This document shows positions 29,893 to 38,440 of a DNA stretch of 64,000 nucleotides, piece by piece (the stretch's first letter is position 1; every line of letters starts with the position of its first letter). Origin of the DNA: Flavobacterium fragile (lineage in GTDB: Bacteria > Bacteroidota > Bacteroidia > Flavobacteriales > Flavobacteriaceae); assembly GCF_023634865.1 (NCBI RefSeq), contig NZ_JAMLJN010000006.1, positions 62,001-126,000 on the forward strand, read 5' to 3'. The translations under genes were made by a program, and so were the position numbers. The notes beneath the pieces were generated by a model. The model was not told where the DNA came from. It saw only the letters and a program-made list of their open reading frames with translations, and ran no database searches.

Positions 29893-30432
29893 ATGAGTCA
29901 AAAACTTTTGCTCACTTCAAAAGAAGTACACATTATCTTGCATCGATTAGCTTGTCAACTAATTGAAAATCATTTAGATTTTTCCAATACCGTTTTAATA
30001 GGATTACAACCAAGAGGTAAATATTTAGCGGAGAGAATTAAGCAAATTCTGGAATCGGATTATAATATTTCCAACATTCAATTAGGATTTTTGGATATTA
30101 CATTCTTTCGTGATGATTTTAGAAGAGGAGAAAAACCATTGGAAGCCAACAAAACCCAAATTGATTTCTTAGTAGAAGATAAAAAAGTAGTCTTCATCGA
30201 TGATGTTTTATACACTGGAAGAAGTATTAATGCCGCTTTAACTGCCATACAATCTTTCGGAAGACCATCAGAAGTAGAACTTTTAACGCTAATCGACAGA
30301 AGATTCAGTCGCCATTTACCGATTCAACCAGATTATAGAGGAAGACAAGTGGATGCCATAAACAATGAAAAAGTAATTGTTAAATGGCAAGAAAATGACG
30401 GAGAAGACGCGGTATATCTGGTTACAAAATAA
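29893..30432 (+). CDS. pyrR: PyrR, bifunctional pyrimidine regulator/uracil phosphoribosyltransferase
   Basis: The 179-residue protein has the PyrR layout of a type I phosphoribosyltransferase, with PRPP loop VVFIDDVLYTGRS and the GLQPRGKYLA region. In Bacillus PyrR binds pyr mRNA and attenuates transcription; no attenuator-like hairpin is obvious here, so the enzyme role or another control mode may dominate. The start is the ATG at 29893; a TTG at 29875 would overlap the -7 box. It is the first gene of a run with pyrB 28 bp downstream, which supports a pyrimidine role. Confidence 0.92.
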   Translation: MSQKLLLTSKEVHIILHRLACQLIENHLDFSNTVLIGLQPRGKYLAERIKQILESDYNISNIQLGFLDITFFRDDFRRGEKPLEANKTQIDFLVEDKKVVFIDDVLYTGRSINAALTAIQSFGRPSEVELLTLIDRRFSRHLPIQPDYRGRQVDAINNEKVIVKWQENDGEDAVYLVTK

Positions 30433-30460
30433 ACAACAACAAACACACAACTACATATAA

Positions 30461-31390
30461 ATGAAAGAATTATCAGTAAATCATTTAATCGGAATAAAAT
30501 ATATTACCAAACAAGATATTGATTTAATTTTCGAAACGGCCGACCATTTCAAAGAAGTTATCAATCGTCCTATCAAAAAAGTACCATCTTTACGAGATGT
30601 TACCATTGCTAACATTTTCTTTGAAAACAGCACTAGAACCAAATTATCTTTCGAGTTAGCACAAAAGCGACTATCAGCGGATGTAATTAGTTTTTCGGCA
30701 GCACAATCTTCGGTTAAAAAAGGAGAAACTTTGATAGATACGGTAAATAATATTTTATCAATGAAAGTGGATATGGTGGTTATGCGTCATAGTAGTCCTG
30801 GAGCAGCTCATTTCTTGTCGAAAAATATTAACGCAAGTGTTGTAAATGCTGGAGATGGCGCACACGAACACCCAACACAAGCGTTATTAGATAGCTTTAC
30901 GATTAGAGAAAAATTAGGCGATGTAGGCGGAAAGAAAATCGTAATCGTAGGTGATATTTTACACTCGAGAGTAGCCTTATCCAATATTTTCGCTCTTCAA
31001 ATGCAAGGCGCAGAAGTTAAAGTGTGTGGACCAAAAACGTTAATACCAATATATATTGAATCGCTAGGAGTGAAGGTAGAACCAAATCTTCGTAAAGCCT
31101 TAGAATGGGCAGATGTTGCGAATATGTTACGTGTTCAAAACGAACGTTTAGATGTAAGTTATTTCCCTACGACTAGAGAATATACACAACAATATGGTGT
31201 GACCAAAGAATTATTAGATTCGCTAAACAAAGAAATCGTAATCATGCACCCTGGACCAATTAATAGAGGAGTAGAGATTACTTCAGATGTTGCAGATTCT
31301 CAGCAATCCGTGATTTTGGAACAAGTAGAAAATGGAGTTGCCGTTCGTATGGCAGTGATTTATTTATTGGCAAGTAAGATTAAAAATTAG
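30461..31390 (+). CDS. pyrB: Aspartate carbamoyltransferase catalytic subunit
   Basis: PyrB joins carbamoyl phosphate and aspartate, the committed step of pyrimidine synthesis. The 309-residue protein has the carbamoyl-phosphate loop STRT (residues 57-60) in FFENSTRTKLSFELA, HPTQ (137-140) and MHPGPINRGVEI near the C-terminus. No pyrI regulatory subunit is adjacent, as in Gram-positive-type enzymes. It lies directly after pyrR and is probably regulated together with it. Confidence 0.96.
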   Translation: MKELSVNHLIGIKYITKQDIDLIFETADHFKEVINRPIKKVPSLRDVTIANIFFENSTRTKLSFELAQKRLSADVISFSAAQSSVKKGETLIDTVNNILSMKVDMVVMRHSSPGAAHFLSKNINASVVNAGDGAHEHPTQALLDSFTIREKLGDVGGKKIVIVGDILHSRVALSNIFALQMQGAEVKVCGPKTLIPIYIESLGVKVEPNLRKALEWADVANMLRVQNERLDVSYFPTTREYTQQYGVTKELLDSLNKEIVIMHPGPINRGVEITSDVADSQQSVILEQVENGVAVRMAVIYLLASKIKN

Positions 31391-31419
31391 TATCTTAGCA
31401 TAAATTCAGAATTCAACAA

Positions 31420-31752
31420 ATGAAAGTCGATCAAAAAGGACATACTACAATAATTAAAGATACCCACAACAATGTGGAAGCTTTTGTGGAAAAGTTAACT
31501 AATGAATATCATGCATTTCAAGGTCAAAACTTGATTTTGGATGTATCGCAAGACAAAGCCATTTCGAATGCCGATTTAGCGCATTTTAAAGAATTAGCCA
31601 AAAACCACAAAAAGGCAAAAAAATCAATGATTATTGTTACTGACACGGTTGATTTTAATAAAGTTCCCAATTATTTAAACGTGGTTCCTTCTGTTTTAGA
31701 AGCTCATGACATGATTGAAATGGACGAAATTGAACGCGATTTAGGATTTTAA
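31420..31752 (+). CDS. Conserved small cytoplasmic protein of unknown function
   Basis: The 110-residue protein has no signal peptide or membrane helix. It has an alternating beta/alpha pattern (QNLILDVSQ, helix, KSMIIVTDTV, helix) reminiscent of a STAS-like fold, but without the phosphorylatable serine motif that would make it an anti-sigma antagonist. It lies 29 bp after pyrB and 69 bp before the ribonuclease Z gene on the same strand, so it is probably part of the pyr-rnz transcript. Function unknown; the STAS comparison is only structural guesswork. Confidence 0.72.
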   Translation: MKVDQKGHTTIIKDTHNNVEAFVEKLTNEYHAFQGQNLILDVSQDKAISNADLAHFKELAKNHKKAKKSMIIVTDTVDFNKVPNYLNVVPSVLEAHDMIEMDEIERDLGF

Positions 31753-31756
31753 TAAA

Positions 31757-31816
31757 AGTTTACAGTCTCAGTTTACAGTATTCAGTAACTGCGACTGAAA
31801 ACTGCGACTGAACACT
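31757..31816. repeat. Intergenic ACTG-word repeat, copy between pyr genes and rnz
   Basis: The spacer is made of GTTTACAGT, ACTGCGACTG (twice) and a final CTGAACACTA, the same vocabulary as at 22629-22664 and 46225-46257. Confidence 0.6.
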
Positions 31817-31821
31817 AAAAA

Positions 31822-32727
31822 ATGAAACTACAAATACTCGGTTGTTACGCAGCCACTCCTAGAACCATTACGAATCCCACCTCACAAGTTTTAGACATAA
31901 AAAATCATATGTTTTTAATTGATTGTGGTGAAGGAACGCAAGTGCAATTACGTAAGCATAAAATCAAGTTTTCTCGTATTAATCATATTTTTATTTCACA
32001 TTTACACGGTGATCATTTTTATGGATTAATCGGTCTAATTTCAACATTTATGTTGTTAAATCGAGAAAACGATTTACACGTTTATGGTCCAAAAGGAATC
32101 AAAGAAATCATTTTATTACAATTGAGAGCTTCGGGTTCGTTTACGGGTTATAATTTGTATTTCCACGAATTAGAATCGAAAGAAAGCGAAGTCATTTTTG
32201 AAGACGAAACGGTAATTGTAAAAACGATTCCATTAAATCATCGTGTGTATACAAATGGATTTTTGTTTCAAGAAAAGTTAGGAAAACGCCATTTGAATAT
32301 CGAAGCAGTTGCCAAATACAAAATTGAAAAAGTGTATTTCGATAAAATTAAATCCGGAGGCAATGTGACATTAGATTCAGGTGAAATAATTGACAATGAA
32401 TTGCTTTCGTTTCCGCCTGATGCTCCTATGAGTTATGCGTTTTGTAGCGATACTTTATATGATGAATCTATTGTTCCCATTATCAAAGATGTCGATGTTT
32501 TATATCATGAATCTACTTTCTTAGATTCGGAAATGCAATACACGGAAAAAACGAAACATGCAACAGCAAAAGAAGCGGCTAAAATCGCAAAATTAGCTAA
32601 TGCTAAAAACTTAATTTTAGGACATTATTCTACACGTTATGGTTCTATCGAACCTTTCAAAACCGAAGCAGAAACTATTTTTGAAAATGTACTTTTAGCC
32701 GATGACGGCAAAGAATTTGAATTTTAA
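31822..32727 (+). CDS. rnz: Ribonuclease Z
   Basis: RNase Z cleaves tRNA precursors at the 3' end. The 301-residue metallo-beta-lactamase-fold protein has ISHLHGDHFYG with His60, His62, Asp64 and His65 as zinc ligands, then FCSDTLYDE, YHESTF and GHYSTRY, all in the order expected for the short form RNase Z. Length is normal. It is followed after one base by a HAD phosphatase gene, so the two are translationally linked. Confidence 0.95.
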   Translation: MKLQILGCYAATPRTITNPTSQVLDIKNHMFLIDCGEGTQVQLRKHKIKFSRINHIFISHLHGDHFYGLIGLISTFMLLNRENDLHVYGPKGIKEIILLQLRASGSFTGYNLYFHELESKESEVIFEDETVIVKTIPLNHRVYTNGFLFQEKLGKRHLNIEAVAKYKIEKVYFDKIKSGGNVTLDSGEIIDNELLSFPPDAPMSYAFCSDTLYDESIVPIIKDVDVLYHESTFLDSEMQYTEKTKHATAKEAAKIAKLANAKNLILGHYSTRYGSIEPFKTEAETIFENVLLADDGKEFEF

Positions 32728-32728
32728 T

Positions 32729-33385
32729 ATGATACAGACTGTAATTTTCGATATGGATGGCGTAATTGTAGATACCGAACCGGTACATCATTTTGCGTAT
32801 TACCAACATTTTAATGAATTAAACATCGCAGTTTCAGATGAAATGTATCGTTCGTTTACAGGAAATTCCACTCGAAATATCTTTCAGAAATTAAAAGCTC
32901 AATTCGATTTGCAAGACGATGTGGAAGATTTAATCTTGAGAAAACGCCATTTGTTTAACGAAGCTTTCGATTTAAAAGAAGATTTGTATTTGATTGAAGG
33001 TGTAGAAGAATTAATCCAAGAATTACATGCAAACGGAATTCAGCTAATTCTAGCTTCTTCGGCTTCAAAGGTGACGATTAACAGAGTGTTTACTCGCTTT
33101 AATTTACACCAATATTTTACCCATATTGTATCGGGAGAAGATTTTCCTAAGTCGAAACCACATCCAGCAATTTTTGAACATGCTGCAAGTTTATCAGTTG
33201 CTCCAATAGAAAATTGCATCGTAATTGAAGATAGTACCAACGGAATTCAAGCCGCAGTTTCAGCTGGAATTTTTTGTGTGGGTTACGATAGTTTTCATTC
33301 GAAAGACCAAGATTTATCCAAAGCTAATGTCGTTATTCGACATTTCAATGAATTGAATTTTGAGAAAGTTCGTGATTTAAACTAA
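32729..33385 (+). CDS. HAD-superfamily phosphatase (beta-phosphoglucomutase-like)
   Basis: The 218-residue protein starts at the ATG one base after the rnz stop ([18 protein letters not shown]). The nucleophile Asp8 and acid Asp10 are in FDMDGV; the helical cap, LASSA (motif II), KPHP (motif III) and IEDSTNG (motif IV) follow. Relatives are sugar-phosphate or phosphoglycolate-type phosphatases and beta-phosphoglucomutases; the substrate is not clear. Its stop codon overlaps the stop of the convergent photolyase-like gene by 4 bp. Confidence 0.87.
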   Translation: MIQTVIFDMDGVIVDTEPVHHFAYYQHFNELNIAVSDEMYRSFTGNSTRNIFQKLKAQFDLQDDVEDLILRKRHLFNEAFDLKEDLYLIEGVEELIQELHANGIQLILASSASKVTINRVFTRFNLHQYFTHIVSGEDFPKSKPHPAIFEHAASLSVAPIENCIVIEDSTNGIQAAVSAGIFCVGYDSFHSKDQDLSKANVVIRHFNELNFEKVRDLN

Positions 33386-34842
33386 CTCATTTCTTGATCG
33401 TGTAAGGTATGTTTCGCTAAAATGCGCTTACTATCTTTTTTAACCGATTCATTTTTTCGCATCGACCAAAAGAAATCGCTCGAAAACTTTCTAGCTTCTT
33501 CCAAATTCACAATAGGATTCGGATAATCGCGTCCCAATTCAAACCCATACAACATGGATTCTATTGGAGTTAATTTCCAAGGTTCGTGGATGAATTCGGT
33601 TGGAATATTTGCTAATTCAGGCACCCACTTTTTGATGAAATTTCCATCTTCATCATGTTCGTACGAATTTTTCACCGGATTGTAAACACGTAGTGTATTG
33701 ATTCCTGTAACGCCAGCTTGCATCTGAATTTGCGGATAGTGAATTCCAGGTTCAAAATCTAAAAATTGTTGGGCCAAATGCGGGCTACAATTTTGCCAAG
33801 GTTGGAACAAATGATGTGTATAAAACGATACTACCAAAGCACGCATTCTAAAATTCAAATAACCAGTCGTATTCAAACAACGCATACAAGCATCAACCAA
33901 AGGAACGCCCGTTTTTCCAGTAATCCAAGCTTTGTGGAATTTTTCGTTAACTCTTTGATTCAAATTGCGATAGCCTTTATTTACAGCGATGAATTCCATT
34001 GAACATTCCATCTCAAATTTCTGAATGAAATGCGCTTGCCAACGCAAACGTGAAGCAAAATTGGAAATCTGACGCTTAAATTTTCCTTGCTGATGCAATT
34101 CCCAAGCTTTAGTATATACTTGTCGAATTGATAAATTTCCCCATGCAATATAAGGCGATAAACGACTACATCCTTTTCTGGCTAATTCTGGTTTTGAAAT
34201 GTGGCTGCTGTAATTTTGAATGCGTTCTTCAAAAAATGATTTCATGTAACGTAAGGCTGTTGGAACGCCACCTTTCTGAAAATTGGGATTGTGAACCGTT
34301 TGAATCGATGGAATTTCGAAATGATTTTCTAATTCTTCAATTTCAATATATTTAACAAAACTTCTGGGTGTAGGTTGAAATGGAAGGCAATCTTTATCCA
34401 TAAAATCATACCAATCTTCTTTCCACGTTTTTCGATTTTTGATGCCTCGAATAACGCCGTTAGTGATGTATTCGTTCCAAGTGATACCTTTATTTTTTAA
34501 TAATTTCGAAACAGCTAAATCTCTATCAAAAGTCAATTTAATTCCAGTCTCTTGATGTGAATAAACGGCTCTGATGGAAATAAGTTTCGATAGTTTTTCA
34601 AAAACTGCAACTGCTTCGCCTTGAACAATTAAGATTTGCGTGTGATATTTTAAAAGTTCTTTCTGTAAAGCTTCTAACGATTGTTTTATAAAATCAAAAT
34701 GACGTTGACTGTAATGATAATCTTTCATCAACGAAGGTTCGAAAATGTAAAGCAATAAAGTCTTCCCAGAAGTTGATAAGGCTTCATGTAAGGCTTCATG
34801 ATCGTGCAAACGCAAATCTCTCTTGAACCAAACAATTTTCAT
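33382..34842 (-). CDS. Divergent photolyase/cryptochrome-family flavoprotein
   Basis: The 486-residue protein has the full photolyase layout: N-terminal antenna domain ([14 protein letters not shown]) and C-terminal FAD domain ([34 protein letters not shown]). It differs from class I photolyases at the flavin: the loop that reads ASNVGNWQW in its neighbour is [11 protein letters not shown] here, so the Asn next to FAD N5 and the FAD-proximal Trp (aligned Pro370) are missing, while the other two triad positions (Trp306, Trp349) remain. It may have another photochemistry or serve as a sensor. It is the last gene of SRPBCC-SDR-phr-cry, 36 bp after phr. Confidence 0.82.
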   Translation of the reverse strand: MKIVWFKRDLRLHDHEALHEALSTSGKTLLLYIFEPSLMKDYHYSQRHFDFIKQSLEALQKELLKYHTQILIVQGEAVAVFEKLSKLISIRAVYSHQETGIKLTFDRDLAVSKLLKNKGITWNEYITNGVIRGIKNRKTWKEDWYDFMDKDCLPFQPTPRSFVKYIEIEELENHFEIPSIQTVHNPNFQKGGVPTALRYMKSFFEERIQNYSSHISKPELARKGCSRLSPYIAWGNLSIRQVYTKAWELHQQGKFKRQISNFASRLRWQAHFIQKFEMECSMEFIAVNKGYRNLNQRVNEKFHKAWITGKTGVPLVDACMRCLNTTGYLNFRMRALVVSFYTHHLFQPWQNCSPHLAQQFLDFEPGIHYPQIQMQAGVTGINTLRVYNPVKNSYEHDEDGNFIKKWVPELANIPTEFIHEPWKLTPIESMLYGFELGRDYPNPIVNLEEARKFSSDFFWSMRKNESVKKDSKRILAKHTLHDQEMS

Positions 34843-34878
34843 TTTTTTACGTTTTATAGTGTTTAGGGCAACGCTATT

Positions 34879-36165
34879 CTAACCAACAGCTTCTTTGTAG
34901 ACTTTTAAACATTTTTCACGTGCTTCTTTATGGTCTACAATAGGTTTTGGATAATATTGAGTTTCCAATTCAGGAATCCATTTTTTGATGTATTTTAAGT
35001 CTTTATCAAACTTTTTGATTTGTTCTGTTGGGTTGAAAATTCGAAAATAAGGTGCAGCATCCACTCCAGAGCCAGCAGCCCATTGCCAATTCCCAACGTT
35101 ACTAGCCATTTCGTAATCCAAAAGATTTTGAGCAAAATAAGCTTCGCCCCAACGCCAATCAATTAAAAGATGTTTACAAAGGAAACTGGCTACAATCATT
35201 CGAACCCGATTGTGCATGTGTCCCGATTTGTTTAATTCACGCATTCCGGCATCAACAAAGGGGTAACCCGTTTTTCCTTGACACCATTTTTTGAATTTTT
35301 CTTCGTTATTTTCCCATTGAATTGCATCGTATTTTTCCTTGAAACTTTTGTTTGCCGTATGTGGAAAATGCCATAAGATTTGCATGAAAAATTCGCGCCA
35401 AATCAATTCGTTCCAAAAGGTTTCGTTTTTTTCAGCAATAGCTTTGGCAATCATTTTTCGGATAGAAACCGCTCCAAATCGGAGATAAATTCCCAAATAC
35501 GAGGTTTTGTTTAATGCAGGAAAATTTCTAGTAGCTTCGTAATTTTGAATTAAACTTTCGGAAACATCATAAGGCGTAACTTTAATTTCAGATTTTTCAA
35601 AACCAATTTCGTCTAACGATAAAAAAGGGTAGTAGTGTTTGGCTATCTTATCCAATTTTTCTTCCGAAGGATAATGAACTAATTTTATTTTTTTGAAGTT
35701 CTCTTTCCATTTTTTCGAATAAGGCGTGTACACCACATAAGGACTTCCATCATCTTTAACTACTTCGCTTTTTTCAAAAATTACTTGATCTTTCGAAGTT
35801 AAAAACGAAATTCCATTGGAAATAAATAACTGATTCATTTCCTTATCACGTTTACGCGCGTAAGGTTCGTAATCGTGATTGGTGAAAACAGACCTAATTT
35901 TATTTTCAGCAATTAACTTTTCGAAAATTTCAATAGGTTTACCATAAAAAACGGCTAATGATTTTCCGTGTTTATTCAATTCCAATTGAATTTTCTCTAA
36001 TTGTTCGTGGATAAATGTTACTCGCGCATCATTTTTTGGTAATTGTGACAGAATATTTTCATCAAAAATAAAAATGGGTAAGACATCTTCATTACTATTC
36101 AAAGCATGAAAAAATCCTACGTTATCATCTACTCTTAAATCGCGTCTAAACCAAAAGATGTTCAT
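34879..36165 (-). CDS. phrB: Deoxyribodipyrimidine photolyase, class I
   Basis: This light-driven enzyme repairs cyclobutane pyrimidine dimers. The 428-residue protein has antenna domain FWFRRDLRVDDN, then FAD-domain motifs LIWREFF, GKTGYPFVDAGMREL, HNRVRMIVASFL and the loop ASNVGNWQWAAGSG. The electron-transfer Trp residues are all present (Trp294, Trp337, Trp360), as is Asn356 next to the flavin. It is canonical and probably active. It follows the SDR gene by 71 bp of AACTTGAAA-type repeats and precedes the divergent homologue. Confidence 0.94.
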   Translation of the reverse strand: MNIFWFRRDLRVDDNVGFFHALNSNEDVLPIFIFDENILSQLPKNDARVTFIHEQLEKIQLELNKHGKSLAVFYGKPIEIFEKLIAENKIRSVFTNHDYEPYARKRDKEMNQLFISNGISFLTSKDQVIFEKSEVVKDDGSPYVVYTPYSKKWKENFKKIKLVHYPSEEKLDKIAKHYYPFLSLDEIGFEKSEIKVTPYDVSESLIQNYEATRNFPALNKTSYLGIYLRFGAVSIRKMIAKAIAEKNETFWNELIWREFFMQILWHFPHTANKSFKEKYDAIQWENNEEKFKKWCQGKTGYPFVDAGMRELNKSGHMHNRVRMIVASFLCKHLLIDWRWGEAYFAQNLLDYEMASNVGNWQWAAGSGVDAAPYFRIFNPTEQIKKFDKDLKYIKKWIPELETQYYPKPIVDHKEAREKCLKVYKEAVG

Positions 36166-36185
36166 TTTTTTTGTTTTGGGTTAAA

Positions 36186-36233
36186 GTTTCAAGTTTAAGG
36201 TTTCAAGTTTGATTTTTGAACTTGAAATTGAAC
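36186..36233. repeat. AAGTTTCAAG-word spacer repeat
   Basis: GTTTCAAGTTT occurs at 36186-36196 and 36200-36210, followed by inverted copies TTGAACTTGAAATTGAACTTG. The same word in the other orientation is repeated at 50980-51003. Confidence 0.55.
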
Positions 36234-36236
36234 TTG

Positions 36237-36935
36237 TTATCCGTTTACTAATAAACTTGACATTCCACCATCAACATGGAAAATTTGTCCTGAGATCCAA
36301 CTGCTTTTATCACTTAATAAAAAGGTTGCCATTTGTGCGCTGTCTTCTGGTTTTCCAAATCGTTTTAACGGATGGCGCTCGGCTGATTTTTCTTGTTTCG
36401 TTTCGTTATTCAAGAATTTATCGGCTAAAGGGGTATCGGTTAATGATGGTGCAATTACGTTTACTCTAATTTTTGGTGCATATTCTGCGGCTAATGCTTT
36501 TGCAAAACCTTCAATTGCACCTTTTGAAGCGGCTACGCTAGTATGAAATGGCATTCCCATGGTAGCAGCTACACTACTAAAAGCAACTATACTCGCTTGT
36601 TCCGATGCTAATAGATTTGGCAAGACTGATTGAATTACTTTTACCAAACTTAGGAAATTAATTTGTAAATCGGTTTCAAAAGCTTCTGGTTTTAGTCCTT
36701 TGAAAGGTCTTAAATTGATGCTTCCCGGACAATATACTAATCCATCAATGATAGTTGGTAATTTAGATGTGTCAATTGTGTCAGTTGTTGCATCAAATGC
36801 AATGTGAATAGCTTTAACATCGGATAAATTTTCATTACTTCTTGAAGCAATGTAAACGTTATTTTCGAATTGTAGTTCTTTTGCTATGGCTAATCCAATT
36901 CCGTAAGAACCACCTATTAATAATATGTTTTTCAT
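36237..36935 (-). CDS. SDR-family protein lacking the catalytic tyrosine
   Basis: The 232-residue protein has the Rossmann NAD(P) motif GGSYGIG (residues 8-14) and a Ser pair at 120-121, as in short-chain dehydrogenases. The YxxxK motif reads VAASK: Lys138 is kept but Val134 replaces the catalytic Tyr, so normal SDR redox chemistry is doubtful. The start is the ATG at 36935, preceded by a good AAGGA ribosome-binding site; an earlier ATG at 36959 would overlap the preceding gene by 20 bp. It lies 4 bp after the SRPBCC gene and upstream of two photolyase-family genes. SDR and SRPBCC genes recur near photolyases in other bacteria, from general knowledge. Confidence 0.82.
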   Translation of the reverse strand: MKNILLIGGSYGIGLAIAKELQFENNVYIASRSNENLSDVKAIHIAFDATTDTIDTSKLPTIIDGLVYCPGSINLRPFKGLKPEAFETDLQINFLSLVKVIQSVLPNLLASEQASIVAFSSVAATMGMPFHTSVAASKGAIEGFAKALAAEYAPKIRVNVIAPSLTDTPLADKFLNNETKQEKSAERHPLKRFGKPEDSAQMATFLLSDKSSWISGQIFHVDGGMSSLLVNG

Positions 36936-36939
36936 GATG

Positions 36940-37407
36940 TTATCCTTTAAATTCCCCAAATAATTCGATTAATTTTTTTCTACGATATTCAAATATCTCA
37001 TCTAATTTTGGTTTCACTAAAATAGGATGAACCAACTGACCTAAAATTCCCATTGGGACTTTATAATCTACAATATCTTCCATTTCAACACCACCGGGAA
37101 TTTCTTTGATGAAATGTTTGTGATGCCATAATGCATAAGGACCAAAACGTTGTTCGTCTACAAAATAGTGTTTGTCAACCACATGAGTAATCTCTGTCAC
37201 CCATTTAGTTGGAATTCCTAAAACTGGAGTCACTATATATTGAATAATTTGCCCCGGAAACATTGGTCTATCAGCTCCAGAAAGAATTTTAAATCCCATG
37301 TAATCTGGGGTAATCAATTGTAAATTTTTGGGATCAGATAGAAGTTTCCAAGCTTTGTCAATTGAAATTGGTAAATTTTGTTTGGTATGTAGTCGATAAA
37401 TTTTCAT
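36940..37407 (-). CDS. SRPBCC-family (START-like) ligand-binding protein
   Basis: The 155-residue protein from the ATG at 37407 (MKIYRLHTKQNLPIS) has the SRPBCC pattern: an N-terminal strand, AWKLLSDPKNLQLITP, WVTEITHV, FVDEQRFGPYALWHHKH, VEMEDIVDYKVPMG and a long C-terminal helix. These helix-grip proteins bind hydrophobic ligands; the ligand here is unknown. A longer ATG reading begins at 37467 but reads through promoter-like sequence. It is the first gene of the photolyase cluster, and a long imperfect palindrome lies just upstream. Confidence 0.8.
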   Translation of the reverse strand: MKIYRLHTKQNLPISIDKAWKLLSDPKNLQLITPDYMGFKILSGADRPMFPGQIIQYIVTPVLGIPTKWVTEITHVVDKHYFVDEQRFGPYALWHHKHFIKEIPGGVEMEDIVDYKVPMGILGQLVHPILVKPKLDEIFEYRRKKLIELFGEFKG

Positions 37408-37421
37408 GATTATTTTTTTTT

Positions 37422-37451
37422 GTAAAAGTACAAAATTGTTTAAACTTTTAA
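37422..37451. promoter_or_regulatory. Imperfect palindrome upstream of the SRPBCC-SDR-photolyase operon
   Basis: GTAAAAGT (37422-37429) and ACTTTTAA (37444-37451) are inverted arms around an ACAAAATTGTTTAA core. On the minus strand it overlaps TTTTGTACTTTTAC, which contains a near -7 box (TACTTTTA). Candidate operator; no regulator gene is adjacent. Confidence 0.35.
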
Positions 37452-37496
37452 GTAAAAAATTAAACAAAAAAATATCATTTAAGTATTAATTAACAT

Positions 37497-37523
37497 TTGG
37501 TTTGATCACAATTTGTAAATTTG
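37497..37523 (+). promoter_or_regulatory. Promoter of the DUF2911 gene
   Basis: TTG (37497-37499), a 16-bp spacer and TAAATTTG (37516-37523), 20 bp before the ATG at 37544. Confidence 0.65.
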
Positions 37524-37543
37524 ACCATCTAAAAACACTAACT

Positions 37544-38395
37544 ATGAGAAAAATTATTGTAATGTTGGCCTTAGTATTAGCCAATTTTGTGGTAGAGGCA
37601 CAAGTAAAAACACCTCAGTCAAGTCCATTAGCAAAAGTTGAACAAGTTGTTGGATTAACTAATGTACAATTAGAATATTCTAGACCAAGTGCAAAAGGAA
37701 GAACTGTTTATGGAGATTTAGTTCCTTTTGGTAAAATGTGGAGAACAGGAGCAAATGGAAACACAACTATTTCCTTCAGTGATGATGTTAAAGTTGCAGG
37801 AAAAGAACTTAAAAAAGGAAAATACGCGTTGTTTACAACTCCAAAGGCAGATAGTTGGGATGTGATTTTCTATACGGATACTAACAATTGGGGTTTACCA
37901 GAGAAATGGGATGATACAAAAGTGGCATTAAAAGTAACGCTTAAGCCTGAAACTTCAAATAAATCAGTAGAATCATTTACTATTTCTTTGAACAACTTAA
38001 CTAGTGATGCTGGTGTTGTTGAAATTTCTTGGGAAAGAACTTCAGTAGCTATTCCTTTTACAGTTCCTTCAGAAGAAATGGCTATGAAGAGTATAGAGAA
38101 AACGTTAGCAGGTCCAACTGCAGCAGATTATTTTTCATCTGCTCAATATTTCTATCAAACTAATAAAGACATGAATAAAGCGTTAACTTGGGTTAACAAT
38201 GCTATTTCAAACTCACCAAAAGACAGAGATGTTCCTTTTTGGTATTTGAGATTAAAGTCTTTAATACAAGCAAAATTGGGTGACAAAAAAGGAGCTATTG
38301 CTACAGCAAAAGAATCTTTAGCTTTATCAGTTAAAGCTGGAAACGCTGATTATGAGAAAATGAACAAAGACAGCATTGCTGAATGGTCTAAATAA
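37544..38395 (+). CDS. Secreted DUF2911-family protein
   Basis: The 283-residue protein begins MRKIIVMLALVLANFVVEAQ, a signal peptide with cleavage before VKT. The DUF2911 domain (about 25-165) has the hallmark VQLEYSRPSAKGRTVYG and GKMWRTGANGNT blocks. The C-terminal third (about 190-283) looks like helical repeats (YFYQTNKDMNKALTWVNNAI), possibly TPR-like. The family is widespread in Bacteroidota with no known function. The start is fixed by the promoter and signal peptide; a TTG reading from 37502 is not credible. It is monocistronic with a strong terminator. Confidence 0.85.
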   Translation: MRKIIVMLALVLANFVVEAQVKTPQSSPLAKVEQVVGLTNVQLEYSRPSAKGRTVYGDLVPFGKMWRTGANGNTTISFSDDVKVAGKELKKGKYALFTTPKADSWDVIFYTDTNNWGLPEKWDDTKVALKVTLKPETSNKSVESFTISLNNLTSDAGVVEISWERTSVAIPFTVPSEEMAMKSIEKTLAGPTAADYFSSAQYFYQTNKDMNKALTWVNNAISNSPKDRDVPFWYLRLKSLIQAKLGDKKGAIATAKESLALSVKAGNADYEKMNKDSIAEWSK

Positions 38396-38413
38396 TGAAG
38401 CATTTTAATAAAC

Positions 38414-38440
38414 AAAATCCCGATTCAATCGGGATTTTTT
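38414..38440. terminator. Intrinsic terminator after DUF2911 gene
   Basis: Stem AAAATCCCGAT/ATCGGGATTTT with a short loop and a T run; it may also serve the convergent symporter gene on the minus strand. Confidence 0.85.
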
